11,690 nt of DNA, from the NCBI GenBank assembly GCA_002428325.1, contig DIVR01000029.1:1-11690 (forward strand), in the 5' to 3' direction. A program made the translations under genes and the position numbers. The notes under the pieces are model-generated. The model worked only from the letters and a program-made list of their open reading frames with translations, was not told where the DNA came from and made no database searches. This DNA comes from a bacterium UBP4_UBA6127 (GTDB lineage: Bacteria; UBP4; UBA4092). Below are positions 1-5,908 of the stretch, piece by piece (within the stretch, counting starts at the first letter, position 1; every line of letters begins with the position of its first letter).

Positions 1-18
1 CGACTCTCCGGCCACCAT
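1..18 (-). CDS. 5' end of an unidentified gene (runs off the left edge)
   Basis: Only six codons are visible (M-V-A-G-E-S). An ATG at 18-16 follows an AAAGGG ribosome-binding site by nine bases, and that site overlaps the stop codon of the DRTGG gene. The gap to that gene is only 13 bp, so the two are very likely cotranscribed. In many anaerobic Firmicutes DRTGG genes sit beside RsbW-like ATPases and hydrogenase genes. That is family knowledge; six residues cannot identify this protein. Confidence 0.5.
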
Positions 19-31
19 AGCTTCAGTCCCT

Positions 32-376
32 TTAATCCCCGGTAATGCCAAGAGTGTATAATTCTCCAGCCACAGTATAGGTAGTTTTGGCTGTAACCAA
101 CAAAGGAACTTTTTCTTTCTCAGCGCGCATCAGGGTATCTGAATCCGGCACCCCATTCTCGGTAATAATAATGCAGGCTAATCCCAGCAGGCTGGCTACC
201 GCAACCACATTCATGTGAGACTGCAAGGTTATCCAGGCATAATCTTTCTTTGCCTTATTCATGGCGCAACTCAAAAGATCTGAGGCATACCCTCCAGCCA
301 CTGGCCGGTCCAAGGGAGCTTCTGTCGTTACCACTTTTAATTCCAGTTTTTCCACCAGGTCGTTTACCGTCAGCAT
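32..376 (-). CDS. DRTGG-domain protein, stand-alone (HprK N-terminal-like)
   Basis: A 114-residue soluble protein made almost entirely of one DRTGG domain, the small alpha/beta fold also found at the N-terminus of HPr kinase/phosphorylase. Recognisable parts are the L-D-R-P-V-A-G-G-Y-A-S-D-L-L segment around residues 22-35, the Y-A-W-I-T-L-Q-S-H strand that follows, and V-A-V-A-S-L-L-G-L-A-C-I-I-I-T. There is no kinase domain and no Walker motif, so it is probably a ligand-sensing or regulatory partner, not an enzyme. An in-frame ATG exists at 436, but it lacks a convincing ribosome-binding site and lies upstream of a TATAAT box at 414-419. The ATG at 376 has an AAAGGT about 12 bases upstream and gives the usual family N-terminus (M-L-T-V-N-D-L). 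It is followed closely by another gene, probably its operon partner. The family is confident; the function is unknown. Confidence 0.85.
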   Translation of the reverse strand: MLTVNDLVEKLELKVVTTEAPLDRPVAGGYASDLLSCAMNKAKKDYAWITLQSHMNVVAVASLLGLACIIITENGVPDSDTLMRAEKEKVPLLVTAKTTYTVAGELYTLGITGD

Positions 377-413
377 TTTTAAGTCTCTACCTTTATTGAG
401 AAGTTTTCCCCGT

Positions 414-419
414 ATTATA
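414..419 (-). promoter_or_regulatory. Possible -10 box of the DRTGG gene
   Basis: A perfect TATAAT on the minus strand, 37 bases before the preferred ATG at 376. No good -35 hexamer is found 16-18 bases upstream. It may be a weak or activated promoter, or a chance match. If real, it rules out the upstream ATG at 436. Confidence 0.3.
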
Positions 420-588
420 AACCTAAACCCTTTCATTCAGGGAAGTATTTCTCTTGAATAGCCACTTCTGATTATCCATTTCCAATCTTCCAACCCGGCA
501 ACTCCTTTCCTTCCTGTTCATAATGATAGGAAATGATGGACTATGGCGGGACTGAGGCTGTTTGTTTGTAATTTTAGCTGTCTTTCAC

Positions 589-671
589 CGGCGGCAGGGA
601 ACTCTCCTGTCACTCAAGGTTTCTGTGGGTTCCAAAACCAGCTGACAGGTCGCCGTTAATAAAAGGAGAGT
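589..671. other. Candidate structured RNA element, class and strand unknown
   Basis: Three nested helices can be drawn: CGGCG 589-593 with CGCCG 651-655, CCTGTCA 606-612 with TGACAGG 643-649, and GGTTT 618-622 with AAACC 635-639. Two further pairings cross them. GGAAC 598-602 in the internal loop matches GTTCC 629-633 in the apical loop, and ACTCTCCT 601-608 matches AGGAGAGT 664-671 outside the fold, competing with the middle helix. I recognise no known riboswitch or ribozyme class. All helices are Watson-Crick, so neither strand is favoured. On the minus strand it lies just after a terminator and about 210 bases before the DRTGG gene. Confidence 0.35.
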
Positions 672-691
672 CTTATTTATTCAAAAATAAA

Positions 692-720
692 CCGGGGATA
701 TCCCCTTAGGGAATCCCCGG
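692..720 (-). terminator. Rho-independent terminator of the small gene
   Basis: CCGGGGAT (692-699) and ATCCCCGG (713-720) form an 8-bp GC-rich stem with a 13-base loop. On the minus strand the stem is followed by TTTATTTTTG. It starts 34 bases after the stop codon at 755, as expected for a single-gene transcript. Confidence 0.85.
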
Positions 721-754
721 CTTTATATCATTCATAAAAAAGGGTTATCTGATT

Positions 755-1006
755 CTAGGTCTGTCCATACCAATAGGAAAAATTATCCTCGTCATCATCC
801 CGAGTGACCCGTCTTCCCGGACGCTGCATCTGCCGGAAATAAAGCTCCATTTCATGTTCTTCATGAATGATGAACTGTTCATTGATCCCCATCCGATCAT
901 GCTCCATATCCAGGGTGATATTTTCCATTTCTTCCCGAGTGGATGGTTTCTTGCCTCGATGGTTTGGGACGGTCTTTCTGGCGCTGGATTTCGGTTTTGT
1001 ACCCAT
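755..1006 (-). CDS. Small highly charged protein of unknown function
   Basis: An 83-residue protein that I do not recognise. The charge is segregated: residues 1-24 are strongly basic (many Lys/Arg, beginning M-G-T-K-P-K-S-S-A-R-K), the middle is rich in Glu, Met and His (I-I-H-E-E-H-E-M-E-L), then comes a short Arg patch (R-P-G-R-R-V-T-R), an acidic run D-D-D-E-D and an aromatic tail N-F-S-Y-W-Y-G-Q-T. There is no signal peptide, membrane segment or Cys. The basic head could bind nucleic acid or an acidic partner, but that is a guess. The gene looks genuine because it has its own promoter (1115-1143), an AAAGGGG ribosome-binding site eight bases before the ATG, and its own terminator (692-720). 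Confidence 0.75.
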   Translation of the reverse strand: MGTKPKSSARKTVPNHRGKKPSTREEMENITLDMEHDRMGINEQFIIHEEHEMELYFRQMQRPGRRVTRDDDEDNFSYWYGQT

Positions 1007-1014
1007 ATACAGGT

Positions 1015-1021
1015 CCCCTTT
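1015..1021 (-). promoter_or_regulatory. Ribosome-binding site that fixes the start of the small gene
   Basis: AAAGGGG on the minus strand, eight bases before the ATG at 1006. A stronger-looking AAGGAGG further upstream (about 1079-1085) is only one base from an out-of-frame ATG and lies inside a hairpin, so it is not the working site for this gene. Confidence 0.7.
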
Positions 1022-1067
1022 GAATTTGAGATTCTGGTTCTAAACCTATCTGAATACCCCTAAAATC

Positions 1068-1086
1068 AGAAGGCATCCCTCCTTCT
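1068..1086 (-). other. Leader hairpin upstream of the small gene
   Basis: AGAAGG and CCTTCT form a 6-bp stem around a 7-base loop in the 5' untranslated region. On the minus strand the left arm and loop contain the sequence AAGGAGG. The leader is about 100 bases long, which is generous for such a small gene. A role in mRNA stability or translation control is possible, but nothing in the sequence proves it. Confidence 0.35.
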
Positions 1087-1114
1087 TAATCTCAGGTATT
1101 TCCCGACGGTTGAG

Positions 1115-1143
1115 AATATATCATTCCCAATCCAGCCTGTCAA
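1115..1143 (-). promoter_or_regulatory. Sigma-A type promoter of the small gene
   Basis: On the minus strand a perfect TTGACA (-35, 1143-1138) is followed after exactly 17 bases by TATATT (-10, 1120-1115), five of six matches to consensus. Transcription should start near 1108. This is the strongest promoter in the window and suggests the small protein is well expressed. Confidence 0.85.
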
Positions 1144-1235
1144 CTATTATTTTCAGGGTTAATCATTCCAGCTGTTTCTTTCCCGTTATTTAAGATAGCT
1201 TTTTATATCCATCTCCGGGGAGGGCCTGAATGCTT

Positions 1236-2903
1236 TTATTCATAAAAGGACCATTGAATCTCCGGGACCCGGGTGGATACGGGTTGTACCGACCAGTCAT
1301 ACGTTTTATAAATCTCAGTTCCTCTGACCAACTCGGTAGGATGGTTCACCTGGACTCTCAGAATTGAAGTATCTTCTGAAAGGTCTTGGGCTCTCCTATA
1401 TATCTGAGCTGAGGTTTCTCCGCTTAAGAGAGTCCCATTCAGATACCACTGATAAGTGATAGGCCCAATGGGTAACGGCTCCACACTGAAACTAACCCCG
1501 ATGGAATTGACCGGAACCACCTGGCTGGGAGAAGGAGTCTGGCTATCCACCAGCTGCAGCAGGGTGGTCATTTCCAACACATGGGCCTGTTTACAGACAG
1601 GGCAAAAAGGCCGGTTTAAGGCTCTCATTAAACAGTTATTCCATGGCCTGTATATTCCGGAAGGCCAATATTTGGCTCCCAGGAAGGCCCCCACCACCGT
1701 ATCATAAGCCAGGGTTGCAGGAGTCGGTAAAGGGGTGCCGGTTTCCACCCAGTCTTTCCATTTCAGTTGGGATAACTCATAATTAAAATCCACATTCGGC
1801 TCATAATCACTGGAAGGAACCCCAGTTCCGCCGTAATCATACTCATCGGCTAATCCGGCAAAACTATGGCCAAACTCATGCAGGATGACTTCACTGGCGG
1901 CCGGATGGACCGAGGAGACAGCGATACTCCCTCCGCCGCCGCCATATTTGGTTGAATTCACCAATACAATAATGGCATCCCAGGTTCCCACTCCCACATA
2001 TGCATTCGCGGCATTGATGGCTCGGCTGATACCGGTAGAATTCAGGTATAACAGCCTCTCTATCCCGCTGACCCAGAAGGAAGAATTCAGATAAGTATCT
2101 TTAAAGATTCCGGGGCCGGGGGAGGGTTCATCAGCCCCTTCCTCATTACTTTCTACATTGATTTTATAAACGTTAGCGGCATCAAAATAAATATCCCAGG
2201 GGGCTTTTCCTTGAAAAGCATTCACCAGGGTCTGGCAATGGGTATCATAACTGCCCAAGGTCAGATTGGAATAGGTATATCCGTCTCCCAGCACGACGAT
2301 CACCAGCCGGTTGGAATCCGGTCCGGTATCATGAATGATACTGGAGGATAAGGGCCCATCTAAAATCCGTTTTGAATCTTCTCGAATCCATTCAATGGGT
2401 ATTTCTTTTTCCGTGAACTGCAGGGAGGCAGGCAGCGAATCAGCAGTCAATCCCCTGGACTGGATACCCGTCCGGAGAAGTTTAATGGTTTTGGGATTCA
2501 ATGAAGGTTCCGGTCCCTGGACTCGAACCACAAAAACCGAACTGGGAGGGATATAATCGTTTTCAGGTTTTTCATCAGGGGTCAGGACGCTTCTGACTCC
2601 CAGGGGAATTTCCACCGGAACCGACATTAGGGATTGTCCCTTGGCTGAGACCCAGCTCAGGTTACAGGATAGTTTCAGGGGGGCTCCCGCCAATCCCGGG
2701 GTCCTGATTTTCTTAGCCATGGGAGGAATGGGAGCGGCTTCCACTAAATTCAGGGAATTGGAATCATAGGAAAAGGTCAGTTGCCACCAGAGGACCGAGG
2801 TATCAGAATTTAAAACCCTTTCCTCCGGCCAGGCCGGATTAAGGCTTATCACTAATAAAAAAAGAATACCGACTAATCTCAGGAATAGATGGATAGTTTT
2901 CAC
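1236..2903 (-). CDS. Secreted zinc metallopeptidase, M64 (IgA peptidase-like) family
   Basis: A secreted metallopeptidase of about 555 residues. A signal peptide covers roughly residues 1-25 (hydrophobic core V-G-I-L-F-L-L-V-I-S-L). An N-terminal beta-rich domain follows to about 170, consistent with the M64 N-terminal domain. The catalytic domain has the family's V-V-L-G-D-G-Y-T entry at about 203-210 and the zinc site H-E-F-G-H-S-F-A-G-L-A-D-E-Y beginning at His342, so His342 and His346 are zinc ligands, Glu343 is the catalytic base and Asp353 the likely third ligand. A Cys-rich loop (C-P-V-C) follows. The last 100 residues look like an Ig-like beta domain (Y-Q-W-Y-L-N-G). I start at the GTG at 2903, nine bases after GGGGAGG; the in-frame TTG at 2909 is only three bases from it. 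The gene begins 49 bp after the DUF2273 stop with no terminator between, so it probably belongs to the Asp23 operon. The natural substrate is unknown; M64 members are not all IgA-specific. Confidence 0.9.
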   Translation of the reverse strand: MKTIHLFLRLVGILFLLVISLNPAWPEERVLNSDTSVLWWQLTFSYDSNSLNLVEAAPIPPMAKKIRTPGLAGAPLKLSCNLSWVSAKGQSLMSVPVEIPLGVRSVLTPDEKPENDYIPPSSVFVVRVQGPEPSLNPKTIKLLRTGIQSRGLTADSLPASLQFTEKEIPIEWIREDSKRILDGPLSSSIIHDTGPDSNRLVIVVLGDGYTYSNLTLGSYDTHCQTLVNAFQGKAPWDIYFDAANVYKINVESNEEGADEPSPGPGIFKDTYLNSSFWVSGIERLLYLNSTGISRAINAANAYVGVGTWDAIIVLVNSTKYGGGGGSIAVSSVHPAASEVILHEFGHSFAGLADEYDYGGTGVPSSDYEPNVDFNYELSQLKWKDWVETGTPLPTPATLAYDTVVGAFLGAKYWPSGIYRPWNNCLMRALNRPFCPVCKQAHVLEMTTLLQLVDSQTPSPSQVVPVNSIGVSFSVEPLPIGPITYQWYLNGTLLSGETSAQIYRRAQDLSEDTSILRVQVNHPTELVRGTEIYKTYDWSVQPVSTRVPEIQWSFYE

Positions 2904-2952
2904 CCGCAAGAACCTCCCCTATTATTTACTCAAATCCAGAATATAGGTTCAA

Positions 2953-3201
2953 TCAATGGTCCTGGGTAAAGAGCCTGTCGAGGACTTCTCCCACTGCATG
3001 CCGGTCATCCAGGTATCTACCCACTAATAATCCAATGACCACACAACCAATTAAGATAAGAGTATCCCAGAATCCCAGCCAATGGAAACAAATCCCGCCT
3101 AGAAATCCTACCAGGACTCCGATAAAAGTCCGGGGCCGATGAAATATCCAGGCAATCAATCCTTCCAGAATCAGATTCAGGCGTGATGGATTATTATTCA
3201 T
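2953..3201 (-). CDS. DUF2273 family small membrane protein
   Basis: An 82-residue protein with two closely spaced membrane segments (about 26-43 and 47-62, separated by F-W-D-T) and a charged cytoplasmic tail beginning G-R-Y-L-D-D. This matches the DUF2273 family, whose members sit next to Asp23 and AmaP in Firmicutes. Its role is not firmly known; by association it would help build or stabilise the AmaP membrane complex. The ATG lies three bases after the amaP stop, with an AAGGGG ribosome-binding site inside the end of amaP, so translation is probably coupled. Confidence 0.85.
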   Translation of the reverse strand: MNNNPSRLNLILEGLIAWIFHRPRTFIGVLVGFLGGICFHWLGFWDTLILIGCVVIGLLVGRYLDDRHAVGEVLDRLFTQDH

Positions 3202-3204
3202 GGC

Positions 3205-3819
3205 TTAAAACCCCTTGCCGGAAGTAAATTCCACATCCACCGGACGGCGGGACCCGACTCTTCCGACTCGTTCATCGATCTTGCTGACATGGATATCCAT
3301 AGGTTCAAAAGAACGTTCCCCTAAAATCTGCTGGACCCCTTTTCGGATTTCCTGATGGATGGATTCATTGGTTACCCGGATATCCTGGTCGGACCAGACC
3401 GTTACCCGGGCAAATAATGCCCAACCGGTGGGAGTTCGGCGGATTTTAGCTCTCAATTCTTTGACCCCGTCAATGGACCGTCCCAATCGGTTCAAATAGG
3501 CTTCCACCGCGGAAACCGAGACTGTCAACCGTCCCTCCGGGGAATCCAGTTTTATCCTCCCCGAAGAATGTAGATCCGCTATCGCTAAATAGATGGTAAC
3601 AAAACTGAATAATAATAGAAGCAGCCCCACCATCAAAGTGCCAACCTTGGTAGTTACCTGGCTCCCCATTTTCTCAAAATAATTAAAGGCATTGGACTCA
3701 ATGACTTCTTTGCCTTTCATGCCGGTGATATACATCACCGAGGTAGAGACCATCATAACGCCCATCAGGAAGACCAGGGCAATACAAATAAAGGATGAAA
3801 AACGTCGAATAATTTTCAT
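3205..3819 (-). CDS. amaP: Alkaline shock response membrane anchor protein AmaP
   Basis: A 204-residue membrane protein with two transmembrane segments (about 8-31 and 60-81) joined by a short extracytoplasmic loop. The cytoplasmic C-terminal domain has the G-R-L-T-V-S-V-S-A-V-E-A-Y-L-N-R segment typical of AmaP and distantly like Asp23 itself. In Staphylococcus AmaP tethers Asp23 to the membrane. Its position 12 bp after asp23 and three bp before the DUF2273 gene is the classic arrangement. The ribosome-binding site (AGGG) is weak, so expression may depend on coupling to asp23. Confidence 0.88.
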   Translation of the reverse strand: MKIIRRFSSFICIALVFLMGVMMVSTSVMYITGMKGKEVIESNAFNYFEKMGSQVTTKVGTLMVGLLLLLFSFVTIYLAIADLHSSGRIKLDSPEGRLTVSVSAVEAYLNRLGRSIDGVKELRAKIRRTPTGWALFARVTVWSDQDIRVTNESIHQEIRKGVQQILGERSFEPMDIHVSKIDERVGRVGSRRPVDVEFTSGKGF

Positions 3820-3831
3820 AATATCCCTGTC

Positions 3832-4251
3832 TTATCGGTAGTTTTTAAATTCGTAAGGTTTGGAGGCATCTGCCGCCTCAGGAGTCGAAGGTACATCCTT
3901 CTCAGAACGATACTGGACCCCTTCCACAATCATATTCACTTCCACCACCTGCAACCCGGTCATAGCTTCCACCTGGCGTTTCACATTCTGCTGGACCTGG
4001 GCTGCCAATTCCGGGATATTTCGGCCATATTCCACCACTACATAGAGGTCAATAGCCGCTTCTCCCTGGCCGATCTCTACCCGGACGCCTTTATTCATGG
4101 CTTTTTTACCAAAGACTTCCGAGAAGGAGAATCCGCCTCCCATCCGGGCAATACCCTCCACCTCATTGGCAGCTATCGCTGAAATGATTGCTACCACTTC
4201 ATTGTTAATGCGGACGGAGCCGCCTTCTATAAAATGTTCTTCGGGAAACAT
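3832..4251 (-). CDS. asp23: Asp23/Gls24 family envelope stress response protein
   Basis: A 139-residue soluble protein covering one complete Asp23 domain. Typical features are the opening G-S-V-R-I-N-N-E-V-V-A-I-I-S-A-I-A-A-N-E-V-E-G-I, the G-V-R-V-E-I-G-Q-G-E-A-A-I-D-L-Y-V-V-V-E-Y-G segment, and the amphipathic helix around N-V-K-R-Q-V-E-A-M-T-G-L. In Gram-positive bacteria the protein collects under the membrane through AmaP and helps the cell withstand envelope and alkaline stress. It is first in its operon, with a sigma-A promoter at 4275-4304 and a GAGGAA ribosome-binding site nine bases before the ATG. Firmicutes often carry nusB downstream of this trio; here an M64 peptidase follows. 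Confidence 0.92.
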   Translation of the reverse strand: MFPEEHFIEGGSVRINNEVVAIISAIAANEVEGIARMGGGFSFSEVFGKKAMNKGVRVEIGQGEAAIDLYVVVEYGRNIPELAAQVQQNVKRQVEAMTGLQVVEVNMIVEGVQYRSEKDVPSTPEAADASKPYEFKNYR

Positions 4252-4274
4252 CTCTATATATTCCTCGTATCTGA

Positions 4275-4304
4275 ATCATAATGGGAGTCCTGTTTCAAAG
4301 TCAA
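4275..4304 (-). promoter_or_regulatory. Sigma-A type promoter of the asp23 operon
   Basis: On the minus strand TTGACT (4304-4299) is followed after 18 bases by TATGAT (4280-4275); each hexamer has five of six consensus matches. The start site should be near 4268, giving a leader of about 17 bases with GAGGAA at 4266-4261. Just upstream of the -35 lies a small inverted repeat, TTTCT-GTTA-AGAAA (4308-4321), which could be an operator. Confidence 0.8.
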
Positions 4305-4358
4305 GAATTTCTGTTAAGAAACAGTTTTTATCTCCGGTCTATTCAAGGCTCCACAGGT

Positions 4359-4404
4359 GGTTTTCCCAAAAACCGGACAAAGAGAAAACCATTGAAATGG
4401 TTTT
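4359..4404. repeat. Two competing hairpins built from GGTTTT / AAAACC arms
   Basis: GGTTTT 4359-4364 pairs with AAAACC 4369-4374, and AAAACCAT 4385-4392 pairs with ATGGTTTT 4397-4404. The outer arms could also pair with the other partner, giving mutually exclusive folds. GGACA 4375-4379 and TGTCC 4415-4419 enclose the second hairpin. The U-rich arms may serve as an imperfect transcription stop for the efflux operon, but neither strand has a clean GC stem plus T tract. Confidence 0.4.
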
Positions 4405-4415
4405 TGCGTTTTTCT

Positions 4416-4444
4416 GTCCAGGGATATTCCCCGGACTATAGTCC
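4416..4444. repeat. Overlapping hairpin and perfect 12-bp palindrome
   Basis: GTCCAGGG (4416-4423) and CCCCGGAC (4429-4436) flank a 5-base loop. In minus-strand RNA all eight positions pair because the one mismatch becomes a G-U wobble. The palindrome GGACTATAGTCC (4433-4444) overlaps one arm. No T tract follows on either strand, so this is not a standard terminator. It may be a regulatory protein site or part of the mRNA 3' end of the TolC gene. Confidence 0.4.
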
Positions 4445-4516
4445 AGGATCAATCTCCCACTACCCTTGGGTCCAACTCCAGGCTCTCACCTCTAAAAACC
4501 ATAAAAAGCATACCTC

Positions 4517-5905
4517 TCAGGGTTGGCCCAAAGGTTCTATCCCCATCATTGTTTTCAATTCAGCGACCTGGATATTATATTCCGCCAGGGCGCCTGCCCA
4601 ATCCGCCCGGGATTTAGCCGTCAGAACCAGGGCATCCAGATATTCCAGGGTGGTTTTCTTTCCTGCCTCATAAGCCAGTTTCATGATTCGATACTCTTCT
4701 TCAGCCTGTTGAAGGGAACTTTGGGCCGCCTCTATCTTGACCCGGGCAGAATCCAGCCCGGCCCAGGCCGATTCAAAATCGCTTCGGGCTTTCAGTTTTC
4801 CTGCTTCCAGGTCATATCGGGCTTTCTGTTTATATCTTTCCTGCTGTTTCTTTTTATAATACGATTCACCCGACCCGAAAAACGGAAAAGAAACCACCAA
4901 CCCGTAAGCATGGCCGGAGTCATCGCCCCCATTATCTTCTTTAAAGAAATCCTGCATCCCCATCAAAGCCACCTGAGGAAAATAGTCCCCTCTGGCAACG
5001 GCGACGGATTGAACAGCTGATTTTTCCCGGGACTGGAGGGCTTTTAATCCCGGGTGAGTCTCCATCACTTTTTCCAGGGCAGAAGCCTTATCATAGGTAA
5101 ATATTACGGGTTCCAAAGGACTTTGAGCCGGTTCCAGGGGATAGGCAGGGTCTTCCCCGGCCAGCTCATTGAGCCGGGCAACAAGACTCCGATACTCTTT
5201 CCGGACATCGGCTTCCATCTGAAGGGACTGGGCCAGCTGGGTCCTGTTTCTCAGCAGGGATACATAAGCTGATTTCCCTGCCTGATAAGCAGTCTCCTGA
5301 TTTTTAACCTGTTCCCGGGACTCTTTTACCATCTCTCCATAGGCCTGCTGCAACTCCCGGAAATATTGAGCCTTCCACCAGGCAATCTGAATCTCTTTAG
5401 CCAGCTCCAACCGGCTGCCCTGATACTGGTGGGAAGCCGCTTCCTTTTCAAACCGGGCCTTCTTCAGCTGCGCCAGATTCTTACCCCCCGTATAAAGGGG
5501 TATCATCAGGGTAAAATCCTGTATCCAGTTATTTTCTCCCGGCACCATGGCCTGATAGGCAGGCATGGAAGAAGGCAAGGATCCGAAAATCATCGGCATA
5601 TCCCCACCTGTCCAAAAAGTATTGGCTGATAACCGGGGATAAAAAGCGGTCTGGGCCATTTCGACCTCATCCCCCATGGCCAGATACTCCGCTTCAGCTG
5701 ATTTTAAGCCTGGCTGCTGACTTAATCCCTTTTCCAGGGCTTCCTGCAAGCTCAGGGTCTCCTTCCCTTCCTGACCCCAAACCCCACTCACCATCCCCAG
5801 CCAGCAAATAATAATGATTCCGATTTCAAACCCGATATGTTTTATAAAGGTATTGAGACCCAGGCAGATGGCATCAGCCTGGGTCAAACGCCGATGATGA
5901 GCCAT
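4517..5905 (-). CDS. TolC-family outer-membrane efflux channel
   Basis: A 462-residue outer-membrane factor of the TolC/OEP family, which trimerises to form the channel through the outer membrane and periplasm for the pump encoded upstream. The N-terminus has an unusually long polar region of about 23 residues, then a hydrophobic core (I-G-I-I-I-I-C-W-L-G) and probable signal-peptide cleavage near residue 44. Two OEP repeats follow (about 50-250 and 260-455), with the usual L-S-L-Q-E-A-L-E-K-G opening, long Ala/Gln/Glu-rich helices and the A-Y-E-A-G-K-K-T-T-L-E-Y-L-D-A repeat motif. The ATG lies three bases after the pump's stop, with AAGGAG inside the pump's last codons, so the two are tightly coupled. 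Its presence shows that the host has an outer membrane. It is the last gene of the operon. Confidence 0.93.
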   Translation of the reverse strand: MAHHRRLTQADAICLGLNTFIKHIGFEIGIIIICWLGMVSGVWGQEGKETLSLQEALEKGLSQQPGLKSAEAEYLAMGDEVEMAQTAFYPRLSANTFWTGGDMPMIFGSLPSSMPAYQAMVPGENNWIQDFTLMIPLYTGGKNLAQLKKARFEKEAASHQYQGSRLELAKEIQIAWWKAQYFRELQQAYGEMVKESREQVKNQETAYQAGKSAYVSLLRNRTQLAQSLQMEADVRKEYRSLVARLNELAGEDPAYPLEPAQSPLEPVIFTYDKASALEKVMETHPGLKALQSREKSAVQSVAVARGDYFPQVALMGMQDFFKEDNGGDDSGHAYGLVVSFPFFGSGESYYKKKQQERYKQKARYDLEAGKLKARSDFESAWAGLDSARVKIEAAQSSLQQAEEEYRIMKLAYEAGKKTTLEYLDALVLTAKSRADWAGALAEYNIQVAELKTMMGIEPLGQP

Positions 5906-5908
5906 AAA

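Larger units (their letters stand above)
377..754. other. Non-coding stretch between the DRTGG gene and the small gene at 755-1006
   Basis: No convincing gene lies here. From right to left it holds the intrinsic terminator of the small gene (692-720), a compact set of complementary segments that may form a structured RNA (589-671), a purine-rich minus-strand stretch at about 500-520 that resembles a ribosome-binding site but has no credible gene behind it, and a possible -10 box for the DRTGG gene (414-419). Confidence 0.6.

Noticed and set aside
377..436. Upstream ATG at 436 extending the DRTGG protein by 20 residues
   Set aside because: There is no good ribosome-binding site before it, a TATAAT box lies inside the extension, and the extra basic residues are not part of the family's usual N-terminus. 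A TGA directly before this ATG ends a possible 18-codon TTG-started frame behind an AAAGGAG, so coupling is conceivable but weak.
589..671. Known riboswitch (cobalamin, THF, c-di-GMP, fluoride, SAM, glycine)
   Set aside because: None of the conserved core sequences of these classes that I can recall is present; the element is reported only as an unassigned structured candidate.
898..1080. Out-of-frame ORF of about 60 codons overlapping the small gene, starting near 1078
   Set aside because: Its AAGGAGG is only one base from the ATG and lies in a hairpin; the translation resembles no protein, and the overlapping 83-residue frame has a better-placed ribosome-binding site.
1144..1235. Terminator after the M64 gene
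   Set aside because: I looked for a GC stem followed by T residues and found none; short AGCT repeats there are not convincing. Termination may be Rho-dependent.
2910..2952. Own promoter for the M64 gene
   Set aside because: The best pairs (TTGAAC with TAAATA) match consensus poorly, so cotranscription with the Asp23 trio is the simpler reading.
4416..4436. Hairpin as a standard terminator for the TolC gene
   Set aside because: The stem is good, but on the minus strand it is followed by AGAAAAACG and on the plus strand by TATAGTCC; neither is a T tract.
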